29,833 nt of DNA from an uncultured Mailhella sp. (GTDB lineage Bacteria > Desulfobacterota > Desulfovibrionia > Desulfovibrionales > Desulfovibrionaceae). Position 1 is the stretch's first letter. The number at the start of each line of letters is the position of its first letter. Under the pieces are notes generated by a model, which saw only the letters and a program-made list of their open reading frames with translations, did not search any database and was not told the DNA's origin. This document shows positions 21,525 to 28,666 of the stretch, in pieces. The translations under genes were made by a program, and so were the position numbers. Location: the NCBI GenBank assembly GCA_910579055.1, contig CAJTSU010000002.1, positions 36,490 through 66,322 of the forward strand. Reading direction: 5' to 3'.

Positions 21525-22801
21525 TGCCCAAGCTCCCACTTGCGATTGTCGATGTGCAAATCTAATTCTGTCAAAACAGGTTCTTCCCCCCTGAATGCGT
21601 CATCAAGATAGTGGCGAAGTTTTTTTGCCTCTTCGCTATCCCACTTATCCGCATAGACAAGTTTTTTATAGGCTTCCAACTTCTGCGTCACGGGGTCCAA
21701 GGGAGGTCTTGAATCGACACCCAAAATGCGCTTAAGCAGACGCGAAGACTCTGCCCCCTGAGAACCAGCAGGCGCGTCATACACCTTGCCATCATCCAAA
21801 ATACGGATGCATTCGGAAGGAATGCTTGACAGCACCTGTGGACTGTGCGTGGTGACAATGAACTGCGTATTTGGAAAAATCTCCATAAGCGACGGCAGAA
21901 CGGTTTGTTGCCATGATGGGTGCAAGTGAAGCTCTACTTCGTCGATAAGGACGATGGCTGGGGATTCGAGGGCTGATTTTCCTTGTTGCACAAAAATATC
22001 GCCATTGGCAACAGCCATGCGCCGAGCAAGATCAAGCACAAGAGCAAACATAATACGGTAGCCAGCACTCAATTGACGAAAGGTAATGATCTGCCCATCG
22101 TTAATTCGCGTTAAAGCAAATTCTGGCGGCACATTTATAAATCTAAAATCTTTATACCCAGGAAGTGATTTATTAACAGCATCGCGAAGTGTTTTAAGCT
22201 CTGTATAATCTGTTTCACTTTCACCAGCTCTCATACTGCGAGCTTCGCTCGCATCAAGAGCATCAAGCCATGTAATGATTCTGTTAAAATCAACTTCAGG
22301 CTCGAAACACGATATATAGGCATCCAGCCTATTTCTATCAAAATTTCTTTCACCAGAAGAAACAGCATTTCCAAGAAGGCGATATGAACTGTAATAAGCA
22401 ATTATAGGATATACATCTTGTAAGGAAATGAGCCTATTTATAAAATCAGGATTTGCATTTTTACCATAGTTTACTATTTTTGTGCGTACAAATTCTTCTT
22501 TTTCTTCTTCGACAACAGGGTCAAACCAAGAAAAAGTATTGCTGAATGCGTTGAAGTTTGCTTTTATTGATACATTCTCTTTAGCAGAAAATGTGGTGTC
22601 TTTGTGCTCCAAATTATATCGCCACACTTCATCTGATACAGCATAGCGAACAATGCCGCCTAGAATCATAGCAACAGCCTCGATCAGGGCTGTCTTCCCA
22701 CTACCATTTACGCCAACAAGCACAGTCAATTTATCATGAAAGCGTATTATTTCATTCTTAAAACATCGAAAATTTTTCAGTTGCAGCGATTGAATCTTCA
22801 T
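21521..22801 (-). CDS. PtuA-like AAA ATPase partnered with the HNH protein
   Basis: A 426-residue RecF/SMC-like ATPase. It opens MKIQSLQLKNFRCFKNEIIR, with Walker A at residues 30-37 (GVNGSGKT). A signature helix begins QLSAGYRIMFALVLDLARRM. Walker B is Asp287-Glu288 in AIVLIDEVELHLHPSW, and the H-loop is in FIVTTHSPQVLSS. The insert between these is typical of defence ATPases. In Septu the PtuA complex senses infection and licenses PtuB, its HNH partner; here that is inferred from the gene pair. ATG 22801 has AAGGTG five bases ahead; an in-frame GTG at 22837 would overlap the helicase gene. The gap to the helicase stop is 16 bases. AT-rich compared with the helicase. Confidence 0.85.
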   Translation of the reverse strand: MKIQSLQLKNFRCFKNEIIRFHDKLTVLVGVNGSGKTALIEAVAMILGGIVRYAVSDEVWRYNLEHKDTTFSAKENVSIKANFNAFSNTFSWFDPVVEEEKEEFVRTKIVNYGKNANPDFINRLISLQDVYPIIAYYSSYRLLGNAVSSGERNFDRNRLDAYISCFEPEVDFNRIITWLDALDASEARSMRAGESETDYTELKTLRDAVNKSLPGYKDFRFINVPPEFALTRINDGQIITFRQLSAGYRIMFALVLDLARRMAVANGDIFVQQGKSALESPAIVLIDEVELHLHPSWQQTVLPSLMEIFPNTQFIVTTHSPQVLSSIPSECIRILDDGKVYDAPAGSQGAESSRLLKRILGVDSRPPLDPVTQKLEAYKKLVYADKWDSEEAKKLRHYLDDAFRGEEPVLTELDLHIDNRKWELGQ

Positions 22802-22817
22802 ATTTTCACCTTTCGCA

Positions 22818-25800
22818 TTACGCGGGGCGTTCCGCACGGCTCATGAGTTTGGCAACATCCAGATTCACACTGGTCACATGCCAGTCTGGCTCAACCTCAA
22901 AGGGATGTCGCACATAGTACGGGCCGTCCACGCTGTCACCATCCACAAAGACCAGCGCCAGAATGAACTTGTCTTTCTGGTTCAGGCCATAGCACACTTC
23001 GTTGCGAGTAACCGTGACAGTGGCGCTGCCTCTGACCCGGCCCTTGACCTCAATATGTCGGGCTTCCGGAATTTTGCCGTCCCGCAGTGGCGGAGTGCTG
23101 GTGATGTCCCAGCCGCATTTGTCGGCAGACACATCCCTCACTGTATTGCCAAGCGCCCTTTCCGCCTCTATGACCGCCTGCATGGCAAGCCGCTCCACCT
23201 GGCTTCTGGCTTTTGCGTCTGGGCAGAACGGTTCGGCTCCATGCTGTGCCGCCCGCGCCAGCAGTCCCGCCGGAATAATCAACGCCCCACCTGTCACTAC
23301 CGGAGTGAGGGACACAATGGTCCGCATGGCTTCCAGCTCCTGTCGGCGCACGGTGAGCCGGGCACTCAAGGTTTCCACCACTCTGCGGGCGTTTTCCATA
23401 TTGGGGCGAGCTTCTTTGTGCGTGTCCAGCCTGCTTTGCCAGAGCTGATACTGATTGTCTGCCTGTTGGATTTCTTTGCTTAAGCGTTCATGGACGGCGT
23501 TCAGAGTTTTATCCACATGCCGCTCCCGGCGGCTTTTGACTTCGCGCAAATGTTCCGGCACCAGATGCTGCGAGGCAAAGCTCAGGGCCTTCTGCTCAAG
23601 GTCGCGGGATATCCATGCTGTGTTCAAAAGACTGTGCAGCAACGCCTTTTCATCGTTATTTTCCGGGGTAAAGGCTTCCAGATCAAGGTGTGGCGCCCAG
23701 CCGCCGTTGTGAACAGCGCCTGTTTCATCAATGGTCACGAACTGCATACGCCGGGAAATGGGCCGATCGCCATCAACGCTGTCCCGGATGGTATGATCGA
23801 GCACAAACATGATTCTGGGGACGGTGCCCATGTCGTTGGGGTCAACAAGCACGGAACCTTGCTTGAGCTTGCCCAACGAGCTTTCCAAAGTCATGTCAAC
23901 CACGGCCTGCATGAGTGGATGTCCCGGATGAATGAGTCCGGCCAGAGGGGCACCGGCTCGGTCTTTCAGGCGCACATAGTCTTTTTCAAAACAGATGCGT
24001 TCGTAGCGGGCTTGGACCGGGGTCATGCAGCGGCGTCCCTTGCCCATGAGGCTGCGGTCACGCTCTCGGATGATGGCAGGAACATGCTTGATTTCATAGC
24101 GGCCCTTTTCACGCGGAGCCATGCTGCCGCCCATTTGCTCAAAGGCCTTGGTAAAAAAGCTGCGGATAAAATAAGGTTGAAGCTTGCGGGCCTCGGCCTT
24201 TTCCATCTCTTCCTTGACGGCAAAAATTCGTTCTTCGGTCATGGTTTCTTCACACAGCGCGTTGCGATCAAGGATACTTCTGATATGTGTGATGTCCATG
24301 ACCCCATCAACCTTGGCGAACAAGGCTTCCTTTCTGGCCGGGTCATCCCCGTAGCGAATGGCTTCAATGAGCAGGTCTTTCAGGCTCTGCCCTTCAAAAA
24401 CTTCACCCAGAATATCAAAAACTCTCCCATCCAAGGCTTTGCGTTCCGTATCCAGCTTCTCCAGAAGACGGGTAAAGACTTCACCCTCTCTGGTGCCGGA
24501 GGCGATGAGATTCCACAAATGGCAAACCTCAATCTGCCCGATACGGTGAATGCGCCCAAAACGCTGCTCCAGCCTGTTGGGGTTCCAAGGAAGGTCATAA
24601 TTGATCATGAGGTTAGCATTTTGCAGGTTCACGCCTTCACCGGCGGCATCCGTTGCCACCAGCACCTGCACTTCGGCATCCGTGCGGAAACGCTCTTGAA
24701 TGTCGCGTCGGTCAAGACGTTTGACGTTGCCGTGAATAGACACGACAGCGTCCGGATTCCCCAAAAGACCTTGAATGCGCGTTTGCAGATAATTGAGGGT
24801 ATCACGGTATTCGGTAAAGATGATCAGTTTACGGAGCCGTCCGTTGGCATCGCGCATTTCCGGCGTGTTTTGCAGCAGTTCGGAAAGCTGATCCCATTTC
24901 TTGTCTTGTCCGGAGGCGACTATGGCATAAGCCTGCTCTTTGAGGTGTAAAAGCAGAGTTATTTCCGCCTGCAATTCCTGCCGGGTTTCCGCAGTGCTTG
25001 CTTCGTCAGCAAGCCGTTCTTCCATGTTTTCAAAATCTTCAGAGTTCAGTGATTCATCGGCTTCCCATATGTTTTCCGGCAACGCCTGAACGAGTGAGCA
25101 AGGCAGAGCAAAAGAATGCGTTCCGCTCGGATGAGACAGCGTGGGATTGTCCAGTTTTTCAAGCTTACCCTGAAGTTTTTTGTGCCTGCGCGTGAGTGAC
25201 TGATAGATGGCTTCAGGGCTGGAAGCGAGACGCCGCTGCAATGAGGTGAGCGCAAAACCAATGGAACCGCGCCGCGCTCCGTCAGCCATGCGTTCAGCTT
25301 TGTTCATTTCGTTACGCACATAGTCGGTAACAGCGTCGTACAGTTCCTGTTCCTTTGCTGAAAGTGGATAAGGGACAGTGTAAGCCCAGCGTTCCGGAAA
25401 CAGGCGGGAACCGTCAAAACGGCGCAGGTCTTCCTTCACCATGCGACGCATGAGATCGCTCACATCCACACGACTGTTGCCGTCGCCTTTCAGCTTTCCA
25501 CCAAAGCGATCCGGATCAAGCAACGACATGAAAAGCCGGAAATCCTCTTCCTTGCCGTTGTGAGGGGTAGCCGTCATAAGAAGAAAATGCCGGGTAATGG
25601 CGCGTAAGTGTTCGCCAAGTTGAAAACGTTTGGTGCGCTTGATGTCGTTGCCGGAAAAACTGGCGGAAAGTTTGTGGGCCTCGTCCACAACAATCAAGTC
25701 CCAGTGCGAAGCCTTAAGTTTTTCCAGCAAATCATCACTACGGGAAAGTTGATCCAGTCTCGCGATGAGGAAGTCATATTCGTCAAAGGGGTTGGAGCTA

Positions 25801-26369
25801 TGAGCCAGTTCGATATGCTCACGCGAAAAAATGGTAAAGCTCATGCCAAATTTTTCAAAAAGCTCATCGTGCCATTGCTCCACCAGACCGCCGGGGGCAA
25901 CAATAAGCACACGCTGAGCGTCTGCCCGCATGTTCAGCTCGCGTATCAAGAGCCCGGCCATGACAGTCTTTCCCGCACCCGGGTCATCAGCCAGGACAAA
26001 TCGCAAAGGCTGCATGGGCAACATGGACTCATAAACAGCCGTAAGCTGGTGGGGTAAAGGCTCCACATCGGAAGCGTGCACCGCCATCATGGGGTCAAAA
26101 AGATGGGCAAGACTTATTCGATAGGCTTCCAGCCCCAGCTTAAAGTCATCACCGGAAGCGGTGAACGCCCACGGACGCTCTGCTTCGGCCAGCGAAAGGC
26201 CAGCCTCATCCGTGCGAAAAACCATACGGTCGCCCAACTGACCATCCGGACTGCGGTACACAACGGAACAGCTTTCGCCCATTGTTTCGACGGCCAGAAT
26301 GCGTACTACAGCATTGGGAATGATACCAGTAACGGTGAGGTTGGGCTTAAGTTCTTCAATCCGAAGCAT
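22818..26369 (-). CDS. SNF2/RapA-type helicase with DUF3883-like C-terminus (helicase of an Hma-like system)
   Basis: A 1183-residue superfamily 2 helicase/translocase resembling DrmD-type defence helicases. Motif I is GAGKT at residues 131-135 (VLADDPGAGKTVMAGLLIRE). Motif II is DEAH at 229-232 and motif III is LLMTATPHNG. The C-terminal RecA domain carries IIFTEYRDTLNYL and DLPWNPNRLEQRFGRIHRIG. A long coiled-coil-like region precedes a C-terminal DUF3883-like domain (CGWDITSTPP, then HIEVKGRVRGSATVTVTRNE). The Glu1107-Val-Lys1109 there recalls a PD-(D/E)XK active site and might be nucleolytic. It is the first large gene of the operon. ATG 26369 has AAGGG nearby and would be overlapped by the restored frame of the upstream HTH gene. 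Confidence 0.92.
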   Translation of the reverse strand: MLRIEELKPNLTVTGIIPNAVVRILAVETMGESCSVVYRSPDGQLGDRMVFRTDEAGLSLAEAERPWAFTASGDDFKLGLEAYRISLAHLFDPMMAVHASDVEPLPHQLTAVYESMLPMQPLRFVLADDPGAGKTVMAGLLIRELNMRADAQRVLIVAPGGLVEQWHDELFEKFGMSFTIFSREHIELAHSSNPFDEYDFLIARLDQLSRSDDLLEKLKASHWDLIVVDEAHKLSASFSGNDIKRTKRFQLGEHLRAITRHFLLMTATPHNGKEEDFRLFMSLLDPDRFGGKLKGDGNSRVDVSDLMRRMVKEDLRRFDGSRLFPERWAYTVPYPLSAKEQELYDAVTDYVRNEMNKAERMADGARRGSIGFALTSLQRRLASSPEAIYQSLTRRHKKLQGKLEKLDNPTLSHPSGTHSFALPCSLVQALPENIWEADESLNSEDFENMEERLADEASTAETRQELQAEITLLLHLKEQAYAIVASGQDKKWDQLSELLQNTPEMRDANGRLRKLIIFTEYRDTLNYLQTRIQGLLGNPDAVVSIHGNVKRLDRRDIQERFRTDAEVQVLVATDAAGEGVNLQNANLMINYDLPWNPNRLEQRFGRIHRIGQIEVCHLWNLIASGTREGEVFTRLLEKLDTERKALDGRVFDILGEVFEGQSLKDLLIEAIRYGDDPARKEALFAKVDGVMDITHIRSILDRNALCEETMTEERIFAVKEEMEKAEARKLQPYFIRSFFTKAFEQMGGSMAPREKGRYEIKHVPAIIRERDRSLMGKGRRCMTPVQARYERICFEKDYVRLKDRAGAPLAGLIHPGHPLMQAVVDMTLESSLGKLKQGSVLVDPNDMGTVPRIMFVLDHTIRDSVDGDRPISRRMQFVTIDETGAVHNGGWAPHLDLEAFTPENNDEKALLHSLLNTAWISRDLEQKALSFASQHLVPEHLREVKSRRERHVDKTLNAVHERLSKEIQQADNQYQLWQSRLDTHKEARPNMENARRVVETLSARLTVRRQELEAMRTIVSLTPVVTGGALIIPAGLLARAAQHGAEPFCPDAKARSQVERLAMQAVIEAERALGNTVRDVSADKCGWDITSTPPLRDGKIPEARHIEVKGRVRGSATVTVTRNEVCYGLNQKDKFILALVFVDGDSVDGPYYVRHPFEVEPDWHVTSVNLDVAKLMSRAERPA

Positions 26370-26591
26370 GTTTTTCCCTTTCGCTAGCTATAGTTGCACC
26401 GCCAGAACGCACCCATTCGTCCACTTCATTCTTTTTGAACATCCAGCGCCGCCCCACCCTGTGGCCAGGCATCTGCTGCAGGCTATCCACTTATATACGG
26501 TCTCGTTTGTCACGCTAAGATAGGAACAAATTTCCTCGACAGTCAGCCAACGCTCATCCAAGGGGAATAATTTTTTGACTTTTTTGGGCAT
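26356..26591 (-). pseudogene. Frameshifted excisionase-type HTH regulator at the head of the defence operon
   Basis: From ATG 26591 the frame reads MPKKVKKLFPLDERW, then LTVEEICSYLSVTNETVYKW, a MerR/excisionase-type winged helix. After the Trp-Ile at 26484-26489 it loses resemblance. One frame over, the expected second half follows: LQQMPGHRVGRRWMFKKNEV, then DEWVRSGGATIASEREKHAS and a TGA at 26356. Adding one base near 26483 restores a protein of about 79 residues. That restored frame would overlap the helicase start by 14 bases, which argues that the intact form was the first gene of the operon. As sequenced, the protein ends in an unrelated tail at 26388. A TTG at 26630 is an alternative start. 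Confidence 0.7.
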
Positions 26592-26960
26592 CACATATTC
26601 TGCAGGAGGAGGGAGTTTTTTATATACCAAGCATGTACAAAAAGCAAACGTGTTAATTCGAATAGAGCCGATTTTGGGAAAGAATTTGTCTTCAAAACGA
26701 ATACTATTTTTTTGGGGGAGCAGGACATACGGCTAAAAATCGACAACGGCAATCGCCCTGCGACTACTTCAGTCTTGAATATCGTACCTCCTTTTGGGGA
26801 TAATATCAAAGACGTGCTCATTGAAGAACTACTGATGCATAATAAAGATACGCAGGTTCTCATATGTTCTGGTCTGAAATTTTGTCCCGGACAGCATCAA
26901 GGCGAAACTATTGGGCATGGTGAGAGAAACTACGACGCATTACCTATTTTTGGGGAATAA
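26571..26960 (+). pseudogene. AT-rich plus-strand ORF without an ATG, probable gene remnant
   Basis: The frame is open for 130 codons (26571-26960), but its only early start is TTG 26712 and no ribosome binding site is convincing. From about 26640 the translation has a protein-like texture: RADFGKEFVFKTNTIFLGEQ, LKIDNGNRPATTSVLNIVPP, IKDVLIEELLMHNKDTQVLI and GQHQGETIGHGERNYDALPI. No family is recognised. It ends five bases before the stop of the convergent membrane-protein gene. I read it as the 3' part of a gene that lost its beginning when the defence cassette or its regulator was inserted. The region must also contain the defence operon promoter, which I cannot place. Confidence 0.3.
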
Positions 26961-26964
26961 CCTA

Positions 26965-27576
26965 TCATAATCGTGAGAGAGAAAGGGAGAATAGCAGCGT
27001 ACCAACCATTATAAAAAATATCGCGATTCCCCCTTTTTTCCACCACCCCTTTTCCGCCTCACCAAACTCCTTTGCGGCCACTCCTCCGCAAAACACACCC
27101 CCCACGAGACACAGCCCGCAGATAAGCCAGCCAGAGGGCATGTGCAAAACCGCCGCCAGAGGCATATCCTGGCCCGCGTCGATGCGAAAGCCCGCCCAGA
27201 GCATGAGGCTCCCGTAGGCCAGCAGGCAAATCAGGGCCAGCAGCCACAGTGGCACCAGCCTGCCATATTGAATCTTTGAGGCGAGATACTCCGCCTCCCT
27301 CACCAAGCTGTCGGTGAGCCGGGCCTGGGCGGCGGCAGTTTCCCTTTCGGCGGCAGCGGCCATGCCGTCCATGATGGTTCTGGACGCTGCGGCGATTTTT
27401 TTCGGCAACGCCTCGTAGTAGATGCGCTGATATTCCATCGCGGCCAGCAGCGGCCAGAGCGCGTCGTCATCCCGGAGATTCAACCTGCTGCCGACCTCCC
27501 GCAAACGGGCCGCTTCCGCCTGGGACAATTCCCTGCCGCACGCCTTGCCGAGATCAATCATATCATCCAGGCTCAT
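26965..27576 (-). CDS. Membrane protein of the mobilization operon, unknown function
   Basis: A 203-residue protein, not recognised. Residues 1-100 are soluble and helical, rich in Ala, Glu and Arg (ELSQAEAARLREVGSRLNLR, AAERETAAAQARLTDSLVRE). Three hydrophobic segments follow: PLWLLALICLLAYGSLMLWA, WLICGLCLVGGVFCGGVAA and GGIAIFFIMVGTLLFSLSL. Its ATG overlaps the stop of the ParA-like gene as ATGA, so it belongs to the same operon. A membrane protein downstream of relaxase and ParA-like genes could help recruit the DNA complex to the cell envelope, but that is only context. Confidence 0.75.
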   Translation of the reverse strand: MSLDDMIDLGKACGRELSQAEAARLREVGSRLNLRDDDALWPLLAAMEYQRIYYEALPKKIAAASRTIMDGMAAAAERETAAAQARLTDSLVREAEYLASKIQYGRLVPLWLLALICLLAYGSLMLWAGFRIDAGQDMPLAAVLHMPSGWLICGLCLVGGVFCGGVAAKEFGEAEKGWWKKGGIAIFFIMVGTLLFSLSLSRL

Positions 27577-28277
27577 GACGCTTCTCCCATGACGGAATCA
27601 AACATTTTCGCGCACAGCCCTCGCCAACGCTGCAATTCCGCCCGTGTGCCGAAGGGCATTTCAGGAAGGGCTGCACGGATGGACATGCGTCTGGAATACA
27701 GCCAGTCGGCCACACGGTTGCCGACCGCCGGAAAGTCCAGCGTCATGCCGTTCTTCTCTACCGCTTCCCGCGCTTTGGAGCTGTTATACATATCAAAACG
27801 CCGCGCCTCACCGAAATACAGATTCCGGCAGACGTGGACGGGCACGTCCGTGAACACTTCCTGAAAGGAATGCAAAAGTTCTATGGAGTCGCGGTGCCGG
27901 TTGATTATCCAGAAAACAACCAGTTCCCGCCGCATCTCCCGCAACGCTTCCTTCATGATGTCGCCGTAGCTGGCCGTGCTGGTCTTGGTGCGGGCGGCGG
28001 CATTGATAACCACGGCATGTTCCGGGTAGGTCTGCACGGTGTCCAGCAAATCCGCCCAGCCGTCGGCATCGTCCAGGCTGTTCAGACGGCAGAGCAGATT
28101 CGGCAGGACAAGTTCCTTGTGCGCCTTGAACACGTCCGGGTTGTCGGTATCGGTATCCACAAGCAAAATATTCGCGTTTCTGTTGAGCAAATAGTCCACG
28201 AGGGCGAAGGAAAAGAGACTCTTGCCGACGCCGCCCTTGCTGCCGCCGACATAGAATACACTGTTCTGAATGTTCAT
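27573..28277 (-). CDS. ParA/TraL-like P-loop ATPase of the mobilization operon
   Basis: A 234-residue ParA/MinD-superfamily ATPase. The deviant Walker A is GGSKGGVGKS near the N-terminus (FYVGGSKGGVGKSLFSFALV), and the switch region is ILLVDTDTDNPDVFKAHKEL. It lacks a DNA-binding N-terminal domain. Small ParA-like ATPases of this type accompany relaxases in IncP (TraL), IncW (StbB) and many integrative mobilizable elements, where they help position or transfer DNA. I chose ATG 28277 (GGAG eight bases ahead); a TTG at 28283 overlaps the preceding stop. The last bases overlap the next gene as ATGA. Confidence 0.85.
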   Translation of the reverse strand: MNIQNSVFYVGGSKGGVGKSLFSFALVDYLLNRNANILLVDTDTDNPDVFKAHKELVLPNLLCRLNSLDDADGWADLLDTVQTYPEHAVVINAAARTKTSTASYGDIMKEALREMRRELVVFWIINRHRDSIELLHSFQEVFTDVPVHVCRNLYFGEARRFDMYNSSKAREAVEKNGMTLDFPAVGNRVADWLYSRRMSIRAALPEMPFGTRAELQRWRGLCAKMFDSVMGEAS

Positions 28278-28279
28278 GA

Positions 28280-28651
28280 TCAAAGCTCCGTATCGGGCAT
28301 GTCCGGCGTGTAGTAGTCCGGGATTTCTTTCTGTGCCTGAGGCGTGACGGGAGGAGCCGCGACGGTCTTCACGACTTCAGGCCGGGGCTTCGGCGCACGC
28401 TTTTGCTGCGTCTCCTTTTGAGGAAGCACTTTTGCCCGGATGACGGGTGCGGGAATGACCACATTGCCCTCGGCCATGATTGCCGCCACTTCCTTCATCG
28501 TGTATCCCTTCTCAAACGCTTTCAGGATATTGGCGTTGAGCAGTTCGGCGGCTTCTTCCCGCGTCTTGCCGAGATTCTTGTCCGGCAAATCATCGAGAAT
28601 TTTCCGCATGGCATTGATGTCTTTCACCGGAATGCGTTTAAACTTTCCCAT
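28280..28651 (-). CDS. Small TraK/MobC-like mobilization accessory protein
   Basis: A 123-residue basic protein. The N-terminal half is helical, and the segment GYTMKEVAAIMAEGNVVIPA resembles the helix-turn-helix of TraK-type oriT-binding proteins. The C-terminal half is Pro/Lys/Gln-rich and probably disordered (ETQQKRAPKPRPEVVKTVAA). Its place between the relaxase and ParA-like genes supports a relaxosome accessory role, but similarity is weak. ATG 28651 has GGGAG eight bases ahead; a GTG at 28660 is possible. The gap to the relaxase stop is 15 bases. Confidence 0.65.
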   Translation of the reverse strand: MGKFKRIPVKDINAMRKILDDLPDKNLGKTREEAAELLNANILKAFEKGYTMKEVAAIMAEGNVVIPAPVIRAKVLPQKETQQKRAPKPRPEVVKTVAAPPVTPQAQKEIPDYYTPDMPDTEL

Positions 28652-28666
28652 ATGTGCCACTCCCGC

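Noticed and set aside
20733..22801. Calling the ATPase-HNH pair a retron
   Set aside because: No reverse transcriptase frame or msr/msd-like structure is found nearby.
13339..26369. Calling the operon DISARM or BREX
   Set aside because: No DUF1998 (DrmB), phospholipase-D-like DrmC, PglZ or BrxC-type genes are present; DUF499 and DUF1156 point to the Hma-type architecture instead.
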